Origin: Lachnospiraceae bacterium | Lineage (GTDB): Bacteria; Bacillota; Clostridia; Lachnospirales; Lachnospiraceae | DNA: 57,669 nucleotides | Direction of reading: 5' to 3' | NCBI GenBank assembly: GCA_017440575.1 | Contig: JAFSGY010000076.1 | Coordinates: 1-57,669, forward strand | Part shown: positions 1-9,318 of the stretch, in pieces | Position numbering within the stretch: the stretch's first letter is position 1 | Layout: every line of letters starts with the position of its first letter | Notes under the pieces: generated by a model | What the model saw: the letters and a program-made list of their open reading frames with translations, nothing else | What the model was told of the DNA's origin: nothing | The model's database searches: none | Position numbers and translations under genes: made by a program

Positions 1-294
1 CTTGGGCGCTGGTGGGGAAATGATCCAATACAGAGAAGTCAGGTAGAGTTAGATATAATGGGTGAACAAGATAGCGAGTCTGCTTTATTTGCAGAGTGCA
101 AATGGAGAAATGAAAAAGTAGATTTAGATATTCTGGAAACCTTAATGAAACGTAGCAAATTGTTCCGTTATACGAAAGTACATTATTATTTGTTCTCAAA
201 GTCCGGCTTTACAAAAGGCTGTATAGAAAAAGCGCAGGGAATGGAAAATGTGACATTGGTTAGTTATGCGGATATTTTAAGCTCTATGAAGTAA
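1..294 (+). CDS. C-terminal part of an AAA ATPase/DUF234-type protein (5' end outside window)
   Basis: The frame is open from base 1 and ends at TAA 292-294, so only about 97 C-terminal residues are present. They resemble the DUF234 tail of the AAA_14/ATPase_2 family often described from archaea and Clostridia. The pattern ELD followed some 18 residues later by ECK (about residues 16-38 of the visible part) looks like the D...ExK core of a PD-(D/E)xK nuclease fold. The internal ATG at base 58 is not the real start, because similarity-like sequence (RWWG, ELDI) continues upstream of it. In many relatives plsX follows rpmF; here this gene stands in front of it. The family role is poorly known, so no function is assigned. 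Confidence 0.72.
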   Translation, partial: LGRWWGNDPIQRSQVELDIMGEQDSESALFAECKWRNEKVDLDILETLMKRSKLFRYTKVHYYLFSKSGFTKGCIEKAQGMENVTLVSYADILSSMK

Positions 295-371
295 GATGAA
301 TGTGGAGAGCATATGACTAAGTACGAAGAAACTATGTTCATAAATTGAGGGAAACGTTAGGAGGAAATCAC

Positions 372-400
372 TTGATTTTTACGCCCTCGTTTAGTATATT
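372..400 (+). promoter_or_regulatory. Candidate sigma-A promoter for plsX-acpP
   Basis: TTGATT (372-377), a 17-nt spacer and TATATT (395-400) lie about 27 nt before the plsX start codon. The predicted start site is near 407, just before the AGGAGG-like ribosome binding site. It matches consensus only moderately in the -35 box. Confidence 0.5.
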
Positions 401-427
401 TATTATGGTATAGGAGGATTACTGACG

Positions 428-1441
428 ATGAGTGAGATAACTAGAGTAGCAGTAGATGCCATGGGTGGCGATAATGCCCCATTGGAAATTGTTAAGGGTG
501 CAGTAGAAGCGGTAAATGAAAATAAGAACATCAAGGTATATCTGGTAGGTAAGGAAGACCTTGTTAAGGAAGAATTAAGCAAATATACATATGATGCAAA
601 TAGTATTGAGGTGGTAAATGCAACAGAAGTAATAGAAACAGCAGAGCCACCTGTCATGGCAATTCGCAAGAAGAAGGATTCTTCGATTGTAGTTGCAATG
701 AATCTGGTAAAGGACGGAACCTGTGATGCCATTGTAGGTGCCGGAAGCTCAGGAGCTATGTTAGTTGGAGGTCAGCTGATTGTAGGACGTATTAAAGGAA
801 TTGAGAGACCACCTTTAGCTCCATTGATTCCAACAGAGACAGGCTGTTCTTTATTGATTGATTGTGGAGCCAATGTAGATGCAAGACCATCTCATCTTGT
901 TCAGTTTGCGAAGATGGGATCTGTATATATGGAAAGTGTTATGGGAATTGAAAAGCCTCGTGTTGCCATTGTTAATATTGGTGCAGAGGAAGAAAAGGGT
1001 AATGCTCTTGTAAAAGAAACTTTTCCATTATTGAAGAATTGTCCTGAGATTAATTTTATCGGAAGTATTGAGGCTAGAGATATTCCGACAGGTTATGCGG
1101 ATGTTATTGTCTGTGAAGCATTTGCAGGAAATATAATCTTAAAGCTTTATGAAGGTGTTGGAGCGACTTTGATTAAGAAGGTTAAGGCAGGCATGATGAC
1201 ATCACTTAGAAGTAAGATTGGTGCATTGCTTGTGAAACCGGCACTGAAAGCGACATTGAAGGGATTCAGTCTGGAAGAACATGGTGGGGCACCATTGCTT
1301 GGATTAAATGGGCTTGTAGTTAAGACACATGGAAGCTCCAAATCAATTGAGATTAAGAATTCTATTCTGCAGTGCGTAACATTTAAAGAGCAGAAGATTA
1401 ACGAGAAGATAAAGGAAAAAGTAATCCTTAAGGATGAATAG
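428..1441 (+). CDS. plsX: Phosphate acyltransferase PlsX
   Basis: PlsX makes acyl-phosphate from acyl-ACP, the first step of the PlsX/PlsY/PlsC route to phosphatidic acid; it is a peripheral membrane enzyme. The 337-residue length is normal. The N-terminal VAVDAMGGDNAP motif and the internal GAGSSGAMLVGG and CEAFAGNIILK stretches are family hallmarks. A GGAGG-type ribosome binding site precedes the ATG. It lies directly before acpP, the carrier of its substrate, and plsY is elsewhere in this window (28.4 kb). Confidence 0.97.
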   Translation: MSEITRVAVDAMGGDNAPLEIVKGAVEAVNENKNIKVYLVGKEDLVKEELSKYTYDANSIEVVNATEVIETAEPPVMAIRKKKDSSIVVAMNLVKDGTCDAIVGAGSSGAMLVGGQLIVGRIKGIERPPLAPLIPTETGCSLLIDCGANVDARPSHLVQFAKMGSVYMESVMGIEKPRVAIVNIGAEEEKGNALVKETFPLLKNCPEINFIGSIEARDIPTGYADVIVCEAFAGNIILKLYEGVGATLIKKVKAGMMTSLRSKIGALLVKPALKATLKGFSLEEHGGAPLLGLNGLVVKTHGSSKSIEIKNSILQCVTFKEQKINEKIKEKVILKDE

Positions 1442-1457
1442 GGAAGGACCTGAGAAG

Positions 1458-1685
1458 ATGGAGTTTGACGCTTTGAAAAAGGTGATGGCAAACATTTTGG
1501 GAATGGATCCAAATGAGATAGAGATGGATATGACTTTTCTCAATGATTTAGGAGCTGATTCGCTGGATGTGTATCAGATTGTAATGGGTGTTGAGGAAGA
1601 GTTAGGTATAACGATTCCATCAGAGCCTATTGAAAAGATTGCGACAGTAAGAGAGGCAGTTGAATTGATTAAAAGTGTGAAATAA
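1458..1685 (+). CDS. acpP: Acyl carrier protein
   Basis: This is the 75-residue carrier for fatty acid synthesis. The phosphopantetheine attachment serine is in GADSLD, followed by the acidic helix VEEELGITIP. An upstream ATG at 1434 overlaps the plsX stop, but the ATG at 1458 has GGAAGGA nine bases before it and gives the normal ACP length, so it is chosen. Tight coupling with plsX makes sense, since PlsX consumes acyl-ACP. Confidence 0.96.
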   Translation: MEFDALKKVMANILGMDPNEIEMDMTFLNDLGADSLDVYQIVMGVEEELGITIPSEPIEKIATVREAVELIKSVK

Positions 1686-1691
1686 ATGAAG

Positions 1692-1713
1692 AAGCCCTGA
1701 TAAAGGGCTTTTT
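1692..1713 (+). terminator. Intrinsic terminator after acpP
   Basis: A 7-bp stem AAGCCCT/AGGGCTT with loop GATAA runs straight into a T-rich tract. It separates plsX-acpP from rnc-smc-ftsY, implying partial termination or a separate promoter for rnc. Confidence 0.8.
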
Positions 1714-1739
1714 AATTGTGGAAAGGCATGGTTTTTAGA

Positions 1740-2444
1740 ATGCGGAATATGAATGAAGTTCTGGATGAATTACAGGAGAAAATTGGTTATCGTTTTCAGG
1801 ATGTAAGTCTATTGAAGCAGGCATTAACACATAGTTCGTTTGCAAATGAGCAGAAGATTAATAAATTAAAAAATTATGAAAGATTAGAATTCTTGGGAGA
1901 TGCAGTTCTTGAGTTAGTCTCCAGTGAATTCTTGTTTAAAGAGAATCCTGATATGCCTGAAGGTCAGTTGACAAAGCTCAGAGCATCTATGGTATGTGAG
2001 CCGGCGCTTGCTTATTGTGCAAAGGACTTAGATATTGGTTCTTATCTTTTGCTTGGAAGAGGAGAAGAGGCAACCGGTGGAAGAAAGCGAGATTCCATTA
2101 CATCGGATGTTATGGAGGCGATAATAGGTGCTATTTTCCTTGATGGTGGGATAGAAAATGCAAAAAAGCATATTTATCGTTTTATTTTATCTGATTTAGA
2201 GCATAAGATTTTATTCTTGGATAGTAAGACAATCTTACAGGAAGAGATTCAGAAGAAGAAAGATGCCAAGCTTCGCTATGAGCTTATTGGTGAAACAGGA
2301 CCAGAGCATGATAAACAGTTTCATGTGGAAGCTTACCTGAACGATGTATTGATCGGGACAGGTGTTGGCAGAACAAAAAAAGCGGCAGAGCAGCAAGCTG
2401 CATATGAGGCTTTATTAAAAATGAAGTCAAATAAGAAGAAATAG
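1740..2444 (+). CDS. rnc: Ribonuclease III
   Basis: The double-strand-specific endoribonuclease used in rRNA and mRNA processing. The RNase III domain carries the signature NYERLEFLGDAVLELV and, further on, DVMEAIIGAIFLDGG with its acidic metal ligands; a C-terminal dsRNA-binding domain ends with the conserved GRTKKAAEQQAA motif. The ATG at 1740 is preferred, with GGAAAGG about 13 nt upstream; ATG 1728 is too close to that site, and ATG 1749 is also possible. The gene order rnc-smc-ftsY is a common Bacillota arrangement. Confidence 0.95.
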   Translation: MRNMNEVLDELQEKIGYRFQDVSLLKQALTHSSFANEQKINKLKNYERLEFLGDAVLELVSSEFLFKENPDMPEGQLTKLRASMVCEPALAYCAKDLDIGSYLLLGRGEEATGGRKRDSITSDVMEAIIGAIFLDGGIENAKKHIYRFILSDLEHKILFLDSKTILQEEIQKKKDAKLRYELIGETGPEHDKQFHVEAYLNDVLIGTGVGRTKKAAEQQAAYEALLKMKSNKKK

Positions 2445-2477
2445 TGTAACTATTTGGAATAGGTTGTGGGGACAGGA

Positions 2478-5400
2478 ATGTATTTAAAAAGTATTGAAGT
2501 ACAAGGGTTTAAGTCGTTTGCGAATAAGATTAATTTTGAATTTCACAAGGGAATTACTGGCATTGTAGGACCAAATGGTTCCGGTAAGAGTAATGTCGCA
2601 GACGCAGTAAGATGGGTTCTTGGTGAGCAGCGTATTAAGCAGCTTCGTGGTGAATCCATGCAGGATGTCATTTTCTCGGGAACAGAACTTAGAAAGCCAT
2701 TAGGCTATGCTTATGTTGCGATTACCTTTGATAATACGGATCATAAGCTTGCTATTGATTACGAAGAGGTAACCGTAGCAAGAAGAATCTACCGTTCCGG
2801 CGAAAGTGAATATTCGATAAATGGAACTCCTTGCCGATTGAAGGATGTAAATGAGCTTTTCTACGATACTGGTATCGGTAAGGAAGGATATTCTATCATT
2901 GGTCAGGGTCAGATTGAAAAGATTTTAAGTGGTAAGCCGGAAGAAAAACGTGAGCTTTTTGATGAGGCGGCAGGTATCGTTAAGTTTAAAAAGCGTAAAG
3001 CAACGGCACAGAAGAAGCTTGAGGATGAGAAGCAGAATCTGATTCGTGTAAATGATATTTTAAGTGAGCTTGAAAAGCAGGTTGGTCCTTTGGAGAAGCA
3101 GTCTGAAAAGGCAAAAATCTATTTAAAGAAGAAGGAAGAACTGAAAGAACTTGATGTAAATATGTTCCTTTTGGAAAATAGCCGTATCAGAGAACAGCTT
3201 GCAAGTGTAGAAGAGAAGTATCGTATTGCGAAGGATGATTACGATGAGACAATCGAGCAGTACGAGAAGGTACGAACAGAATATGACAGTATACAGTCTA
3301 GAATTGAGGAATTGGAGCAGGAGATTGAGGCTACCAGAAATACATTAACAGACACCAGTGTTATGCGAGGAAAGCTCGAAGGTGAGATTAATGTATTGAA
3401 GGAGCAGATTAAGAGTGCTCGGGGAAATGAGCAGCATTTTGATGAGAGAATTGCAACAATTGCAACACAATTGCAGGAAAAAGAGGCTGAAAAGACTAAA
3501 ATTCTTGAAAATAAGGCTGCTTTTGACCAAAAAGTTGCAGAAATGGAACAGGAACGAAATGCTGCAAAGGATTCGTTGTCTCAGGTACAAGCAAGAATTG
3601 AAGAATTAAATAGTTTGATTGAGGTGAATAAGAATAAAATTATTCAGACCTTGAATGACCGAGCGAACATCAAGTCTAAAATGGGTAGCTTTGATGCTAT
3701 GATGGAGCAGCTTCGTATCCGTAAGGCTGAGTTGAATTCCAGATTGCTTCGTGCTAAGAGTGACGAGGCAGAGCGTGATGCGGAAATCAAAGCATTACAG
3801 GAAGAATTCAAGAAAGTCAATGATGAGATTATTGATACGAATAATCATCTGACACAGATGGATGAGGAACATGTTACTTTCCGTGAACGCCTGATGAAAA
3901 AAGACGAAGAGATTAGAATAATCCAATCTAAGTATCAGAGTCTGAAATCGAAATTGGACACTATTACAAACCTGACAGAGCGTTATGAAGGCTATGGTAA
4001 TAGCATCCAAAAGGTTATGGAGCAGAAGGAAAAGAACCAAGGAATTGTCGGTGTAGTAGCGGATATTATCAAAGTTGATAAGGAATATGAAACAGCGATA
4101 GAGACTGCGCTTGGTGGTAATATTCAGAATATCGTTACCGATGATGAAGAAACAGCAAAGAAAATGATTGGCTTTTTAAAGCAGAATCGTTTTGGCCGTG
4201 CTACCTTCCTTCCTTTAACAAGTATTACGAATCCGCAGGAATTTAAAACACCTGATGTTTTGAATGAAAAGGGTGCAATCGGTCTGGCAGATTCTTTGGT
4301 CAAGACAGATCCGAAATATGCCAATGTGGCAAAGGCGATGCTCGGAAGAATTGCGGTTATTGATAATATTGACAATGCTGTTAAGATTGCACGTAAGTAT
4401 GATTACGGTGTAAGAATGGTTACCCTTGAGGGTGAGCTTTTAGTGCCAGGTGGAGCTATCAGTGGTGGTGCTTTCAAGAATAATTCCAATTTATTGGGTA
4501 GAAGACGAGAAATCGATGAATTGGAAGCAAAGCTAAAAACGACCAAGGAAGCATTAGATAAGGCAAATAATGATTTAGAGAATCTTCGTGAAGAAAGAAC
4601 AAAGCTCAGACAAGCGATAGAAGAAGGAAAGTCCAAGCTTCAAGATTTATTTATCAAACAGAATACTGCAAGATTGAATGTAGTAACTGCAGAAGAACGT
4701 AAGAATGAAGCGGAAAAGGGTTTTGGCGATTTGAAGCAGGAAGAGCTGGAAATCGAACAGAAGGTTCAGGAGATTAATAAAGATAAAGAGTCTATACAAG
4801 ATGAATTGAAGACCTCTGAAGCTGATGAAAAGGCAATAGAGCAGGAGATTCAGATATATCAGAAGGAATTGGAAACATATCGTATAGAGGAGTCTGATAA
4901 GACAGGTTTGGTTGGAGAATGGGATGTTGAATACGAAAAGATGCTTCAGAAGCAGGAATTCGAACAGACCAATCTTGATCGAATCGAGGGAGAAATTACA
5001 CGACTGTCTGGTGAACTGACAGAGGTTCAGGAAGGTCTGGTAAAGTGTCAGGCAGAGGTTGAGCTTCGTCAGCATAATATAGAAGAGATTACCAAGACAA
5101 TTGATGCTTCACATTCGGCACAATCGGATGCAGAGATTTCTTTAAAGGAAAAACAGCAGACGAAGGAAGAATTGTCACAGAAGCAGAAGAATTTCTTTGC
5201 GACGAGAGAGGAAATCTCGGAACGCAAGAATGCGCTTGATAAGGAAGTTTATCGTCTTAATTCGCAGAGAGAAAAGCTGGAAGAATCGATGGAAAGCCAG
5301 ATTAACTATATGTGGAATGAGTATGAGATTACCTTAAGCAGTGCTGTCGGAATGCGTAATGAGGAAATGATAGATATTCCAACGATGAGAAAACAGATTG

Positions 5401-6038
5401 CCGGAATCAAGGACGATATTAAAAAGCTCGGTGATGTCAATGTGAATGCGATTGAGGATTATAAGAACCTTATGGAGCGTTATACATTCCTGAAGAATCA
5501 GCATGATGATTTGATTGAGGCTGAGAAGACACTGGAAGGAATCATTCAAGAGCTTGATACCGCAATGCGTAAGCAGTTTGCTGAGAAGTTTGAAGAAATT
5601 AAGCGGGAATTTGATAAGGTATTTAAGGAATTGTTCGGCGGTGGTAAGGGAACCTTGGAACTGATTGAGGATGAGGATATTCTGGAAGCAGGTATTCGAA
5701 TCATTGCTCAGCCACCAGGAAAGAAGTTGCAGAATATGATGCTGTTATCAGGTGGTGAGAAGTCCTTTACGGCAATTGCGTTATTATTTGCAATTCAGAA
5801 TCTGAAGCCTTCGCCATTCTGTCTCTTGGACGAGATTGAAGCGGCGTTAGATGAGCAGAATGTAAGTCGATTTGCTAAATATCTGAATAAGCTTACTAAA
5901 TATACGCAGTTTATTGTTATTACGCATAGACGTGGTACAATGGAGCAGGCAGACAGATTATATGGTATTACCATGCAGGAAAAGGGAGTATCAACACTTG
6001 TCAGTGTCAGCTTGATAGATAGTGCATTAGACAACTAA
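2478..6038 (+). CDS. smc: Chromosome segregation protein SMC
   Basis: The 1186-residue length matches typical SMC. The Walker A motif GPNGSGKSN is at about residues 31-39, followed by a long coiled coil, a hinge domain near residues 520-660, a second coiled coil, then the ABC signature LLSGGEKS near 1089 and Walker B CLLDEIEAALDE near 1116. It forms the condensin ring with ScpA and ScpB, which are not in the window. The ATG at 2478 has GGGG six bases upstream and begins at the conserved MYLKSIEVQGFKSF; the in-frame GTG at 2466 would only add four residues. Confidence 0.98.
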   Translation: MYLKSIEVQGFKSFANKINFEFHKGITGIVGPNGSGKSNVADAVRWVLGEQRIKQLRGESMQDVIFSGTELRKPLGYAYVAITFDNTDHKLAIDYEEVTVARRIYRSGESEYSINGTPCRLKDVNELFYDTGIGKEGYSIIGQGQIEKILSGKPEEKRELFDEAAGIVKFKKRKATAQKKLEDEKQNLIRVNDILSELEKQVGPLEKQSEKAKIYLKKKEELKELDVNMFLLENSRIREQLASVEEKYRIAKDDYDETIEQYEKVRTEYDSIQSRIEELEQEIEATRNTLTDTSVMRGKLEGEINVLKEQIKSARGNEQHFDERIATIATQLQEKEAEKTKILENKAAFDQKVAEMEQERNAAKDSLSQVQARIEELNSLIEVNKNKIIQTLNDRANIKSKMGSFDAMMEQLRIRKAELNSRLLRAKSDEAERDAEIKALQEEFKKVNDEIIDTNNHLTQMDEEHVTFRERLMKKDEEIRIIQSKYQSLKSKLDTITNLTERYEGYGNSIQKVMEQKEKNQGIVGVVADIIKVDKEYETAIETALGGNIQNIVTDDEETAKKMIGFLKQNRFGRATFLPLTSITNPQEFKTPDVLNEKGAIGLADSLVKTDPKYANVAKAMLGRIAVIDNIDNAVKIARKYDYGVRMVTLEGELLVPGGAISGGAFKNNSNLLGRRREIDELEAKLKTTKEALDKANNDLENLREERTKLRQAIEEGKSKLQDLFIKQNTARLNVVTAEERKNEAEKGFGDLKQEELEIEQKVQEINKDKESIQDELKTSEADEKAIEQEIQIYQKELETYRIEESDKTGLVGEWDVEYEKMLQKQEFEQTNLDRIEGEITRLSGELTEVQEGLVKCQAEVELRQHNIEEITKTIDASHSAQSDAEISLKEKQQTKEELSQKQKNFFATREEISERKNALDKEVYRLNSQREKLEESMESQINYMWNEYEITLSSAVGMRNEEMIDIPTMRKQIAGIKDDIKKLGDVNVNAIEDYKNLMERYTFLKNQHDDLIEAEKTLEGIIQELDTAMRKQFAEKFEEIKREFDKVFKELFGGGKGTLELIEDEDILEAGIRIIAQPPGKKLQNMMLLSGGEKSFTAIALLFAIQNLKPSPFCLLDEIEAALDEQNVSRFAKYLNKLTKYTQFIVITHRRGTMEQADRLYGITMQEKGVSTLVSVSLIDSALDN

Positions 6039-6078
6039 TAATATATAAGTTAAGGAAGAAAGGAGCAGGGCATAAGAA

Positions 6079-7023
6079 ATGGCAGAGGAAAAGATGGGCT
6101 TTTTTGCCCGACTAAAAAGTGGCTTAACTAAGACAAGAGATAATATTGTTTCGGGTATCGATGCAGTGTTTCATGGAGCATCTGAAATTGATGAGGATTT
6201 TTATGAGGAGCTGGAAGAAACCTTGATTATGGGTGATATTGGTGTGAATGCGACCAATGATATTATGGAACGTATGAAGAAGCTTGTTAAGGAAAAGCAT
6301 TTAAAGCAGCCGTCAGAATGTAAGCAGTTACTCGTAGAAAGTATTAAGGAGCAGATGCGAGTAGGTGAAACGGCCTATGAATTTGAAAAGAAACAGTCAA
6401 TTATTTTTGTCATTGGTGTAAATGGTGTTGGGAAGACAACATCAGTTGGCAAGCTTGCGGGCATTTTAAAAGGTCAAGGTAAAAAAGTTCTCATTGCAGC
6501 GGCAGATACGTTCCGTGCAGCAGCTGGTGAACAGCTTGCTGAGTGGGCGAATCGTGCAGGGGTTGATATGGTAGGCGGTAAGGATGGCGCAGATCCTGCT
6601 TCTGTTATTTATGACGCAGTGAATGCAGCAAAGGCGAGAAATGTTGATGTTCTTATCTGTGATACTGCCGGAAGACTTCATAATAAGAAGAATCTGATGG
6701 AAGAGCTTAAGAAGATGAATAGAATCATCGACAGAGAATTCCCGGATGCGTATCGTGAGAATCTGATTGTTCTTGATGGAACGACCGGACAGAATGCATT
6801 GGCGCAGGCAAGAGAGTTTGGAGAGGTTGCAAACCTTACGGGTATTGTTCTTACAAAAATGGATGGAACTGCAAAGGGTGGTATTGCAGTTGCTATTCAG
6901 TCTGAACTTAATGTTCCGGTTAAGTATATTGGCGTTGGTGAGACGATTGAGGATTTGCAGAAGTTTGATGTAGATGAATTTGTAAATGCTCTGTTTGATA
7001 TTAAGCCAGAGGACGAGGAATAG
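6079..7023 (+). CDS. ftsY: Signal recognition particle receptor FtsY
   Basis: The membrane-associated GTPase that docks SRP-bound ribosomes. It has an N domain, then a G domain with GVNGVGKTT (about residues 113-121), DTFRAAAGEQL, DTAGR and TKMDGTAKGG. At 314 residues it has only a very short N-terminal A region, as is usual in Bacillota. It follows smc by 40 nt; the partner GTPase Ffh is encoded at 12.2 kb. Confidence 0.97.
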   Translation: MAEEKMGFFARLKSGLTKTRDNIVSGIDAVFHGASEIDEDFYEELEETLIMGDIGVNATNDIMERMKKLVKEKHLKQPSECKQLLVESIKEQMRVGETAYEFEKKQSIIFVIGVNGVGKTTSVGKLAGILKGQGKKVLIAAADTFRAAAGEQLAEWANRAGVDMVGGKDGADPASVIYDAVNAAKARNVDVLICDTAGRLHNKKNLMEELKKMNRIIDREFPDAYRENLIVLDGTTGQNALAQAREFGEVANLTGIVLTKMDGTAKGGIAVAIQSELNVPVKYIGVGETIEDLQKFDVDEFVNALFDIKPEDEE

Positions 7024-7068
7024 GTATAAAAATCATGTTTTTGAGCATGATAGATAAGGAGAATAACT

Positions 7069-8289
7069 ATGGCAGATATGTTGACATTAGAAAGGTTTGA
7101 AGAAGCATCCGAGCTGGTAAAAGAGGTTACTTCTGAGACAAAATTGATATATAGTGAGTTTTTTAGTAACCAGACTGGCAATAAAGTATATTTAAAGCCT
7201 GAAAATATGCAGCTTACAGGAGCATATAAGCTAAGAGGTGCATATTATAAGATTAGTACTTTGAGTCCAGAGGAAAGAGCAAAAGGATTGATTACGGCAT
7301 CTGCGGGTAACCATGCGCAGGGTGTTGCTTATGCAGCTAAGAAATATGGTGTAAAGGCAGTTATTGTAATGCCAACAACAACTCCTCTTATGAAGGTAAA
7401 CAGAACCAAGAGCTATGGTGCAGAGGTCATTTTAAAAGGAAATGTATACGATGAAGCGTGTGAATATGCGTATCAGTTAGCAGAGGAAAATGGATATACC
7501 TTTATTCATCCGTTTGATGATCTTGCAGTTGCGACGGGACAGGGAACTATTGCGATGGAAATCTTTAAGGAACTTCCTCTTGTGGATATTATCCTTGTGC
7601 CAATTGGAGGTGGCGGACTTGCAACAGGTGTATCTACACTTGCCAAGCTGCTGAATCCTAAGATTAAAGTAATTGGTGTGGAGCCGGCAGGAGCAAATTG
7701 TATGCAGGAATCATTGAAAAATGGTGAGGTTCTGACACTTCCGGGTGTAAACACGATAGCAGATGGTACGGCGGTAAAGACACCGGGTAAGAATATTTTT
7801 CCATATATTCAGCAGAATCTGGATGATATTATTACAGTACCAGATGAGGATTTGGTGGTATCCTTCTTGGATGTGGTAGAAAATCACAAGATGGTAGTAG
7901 AAAATTCAGGACTTCTTACGGTTGCGGCATTAAGACGACTTGACGTAAAGAATAAGAGAATTGTTTCTATTCTTAGCGGTGGTAATATGGATATCATTAC
8001 GATGTCTTCTGTTGTTCAGCAGGGATTGATTTTCAGAGATAGAATCTTTACGGTTTCTGTATTACTTCCTGATAAGCCGGGTGAGCTTTCTAAGGTATCT
8101 GATGTGATTGCTAAGGAAAGTGGAAATGTTATTAAGCTTGAACATAATCAGTTTGTTTCCATCAACAGAAATGCGGCAGTAGAGCTTCGCATTACACTTG
8201 AAACCTTTGGAACGGAACATAAGAATCAGATTGTCAAGGCTCTTGAGGAGAATGGATATCAGCCAAGACAGGTTAGAACCAATATTTAA
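7069..8289 (+). CDS. ilvA: Threonine ammonia-lyase (threonine dehydratase), ACT-domain form
   Basis: A PLP enzyme converting threonine to 2-oxobutanoate, feeding isoleucine synthesis or threonine catabolism. The PLP lysine is in GAYKLRGA (about K54), and the glycine-rich phosphate loop is PIGGGGLATG. Residues from about 325 form one ACT-like regulatory domain (TVSVLLPDKPGELSKV). The 406-residue length fits the medium form rather than the 500-residue biosynthetic IlvA, so tdcB is an alternative name. An AAGGAG site precedes the start. A small hairpin (7032-7051) sits in the gap after ftsY. Confidence 0.9.
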   Translation: MADMLTLERFEEASELVKEVTSETKLIYSEFFSNQTGNKVYLKPENMQLTGAYKLRGAYYKISTLSPEERAKGLITASAGNHAQGVAYAAKKYGVKAVIVMPTTTPLMKVNRTKSYGAEVILKGNVYDEACEYAYQLAEENGYTFIHPFDDLAVATGQGTIAMEIFKELPLVDIILVPIGGGGLATGVSTLAKLLNPKIKVIGVEPAGANCMQESLKNGEVLTLPGVNTIADGTAVKTPGKNIFPYIQQNLDDIITVPDEDLVVSFLDVVENHKMVVENSGLLTVAALRRLDVKNKRIVSILSGGNMDIITMSSVVQQGLIFRDRIFTVSVLLPDKPGELSKVSDVIAKESGNVIKLEHNQFVSINRNAAVELRITLETFGTEHKNQIVKALEENGYQPRQVRTNI

Positions 8290-8327
8290 GATGTCCATTG
8301 TAGAGTACTACACCTGTAGAGGTATTT

Positions 8328-9209
8328 ATGAAGATATTAGCTTCAAAAACAAAAAGAGTTATAAAGAGGACGAGAAACTATTGTATGATTACAATAGCAG
8401 CATTTATCTATGCGATTGCAGTCAGCATGTTTCTTGATCCGAATAATATAGCGCCGGGAGGAATCACCGGCGTTGCTATTTTAATAAACCGATTTTCAAA
8501 TATTCCGGTAGGTACGTTGAATATGCTGATTAATATTCCAATTGTTCTTTTGGGATTATGGAAGTTTGGTTATAAGTTTATTATATCCACTATGTATGCA
8601 TTGGTCTGGATTACGGTATTTACCAATATGCTTGCGCCTTTTGGGGCTGTGACGACAGATTTGTTGATTGCATCTGTAATTGGTGGAGGTTTAATGGCGA
8701 TAGCGCTGGCATTTGTGATTAAGGCAGGTGCGACAACGGGTGGGACTGATATTATTATTAAGGTAATGCGCTTGAAGTGGAAACATATTAAGACGAACAC
8801 GCTCTTTTTGGCAACGGATATTATTGTTATTCTTGCTTCGTGGGCGGTTTTTCGTGATATGACAGTTGCTTTTTATGCGGGGATAGCCGTTGTTATTAAT
8901 TCGGTAGTGATGGATTATTGTCTATATGGCTCTGATGAGGCAAAATTAATCTATATTATCACAACAAGTCCTGAGAATATTAAGAAACGAATTTTGGAAG
9001 AACTTGATATTACAGCAACCTTGATTGAGGGTAAAGGTGCTTACACTGGAGAACGAAAAGAAATTGTTATGGTTGTTATGCGTAAGCAGATGGCGCCACA
9101 GGCAGAAGAGATTGTGAAGGAAGAGGATAAAAATGCCTTTATGATTGTTTCTTCAGCGAGTGAAATTTTTGGTGAAGGTTATAAAGATATTATGCGGGAG
9201 AAGATTTAG
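8328..9209 (+). CDS. YitT family membrane protein (DUF161/DUF2179)
   Basis: The protein has five or six predicted membrane segments over about residues 15-200, including the family motif NNIAPGGITGVA and the glycine-rich GATTGGTDIIIK, then a soluble C-terminal DUF2179 domain with ITATLIEGKGAYTGERKEIV. Members are widespread in Bacillota; their transport or sensing role is not established. It follows ilvA by 38 nt without a terminator, so the two are probably co-transcribed. Its stop codon lies in the 5' arm of the following terminator. Confidence 0.88.
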   Translation: MKILASKTKRVIKRTRNYCMITIAAFIYAIAVSMFLDPNNIAPGGITGVAILINRFSNIPVGTLNMLINIPIVLLGLWKFGYKFIISTMYALVWITVFTNMLAPFGAVTTDLLIASVIGGGLMAIALAFVIKAGATTGGTDIIIKVMRLKWKHIKTNTLFLATDIIVILASWAVFRDMTVAFYAGIAVVINSVVMDYCLYGSDEAKLIYIITTSPENIKKRILEELDITATLIEGKGAYTGERKEIVMVVMRKQMAPQAEEIVKEEDKNAFMIVSSASEIFGEGYKDIMREKI

Positions 9210-9240
9210 AGAAACAGTAGAGATATTGTTTCTCTTTTTT
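9208..9240 (+). terminator. Intrinsic terminator after the YitT-family gene
   Basis: The 9-bp perfect stem AGAGAAACA/TGTTTCTCT (9208-9216 with 9227-9235) is followed by five further Ts. It closes the plsX-to-yitT gene run. Confidence 0.9.
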
Positions 9241-9318
9241 ATTGCAATGAATGCCAAAAAGTGAGAAAATTTATAATATAGACACGTTTTTTTAGAATAT
9301 ATGAATTGGAGTATGCAA

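Noticed and set aside
2446-2466. GTAACTAT-containing hairpin before smc as a sixth copy
   Set aside because: The 13-nt loop is missing and the stem has a bulge, so it can only be called a possible decayed copy.
4647-5075. A 142-residue open frame on the - strand within smc
   Set aside because: It is a shadow of the SMC coiled coil, leucine- and cysteine-rich from reversed Glu/Lys codons, without a start signal.
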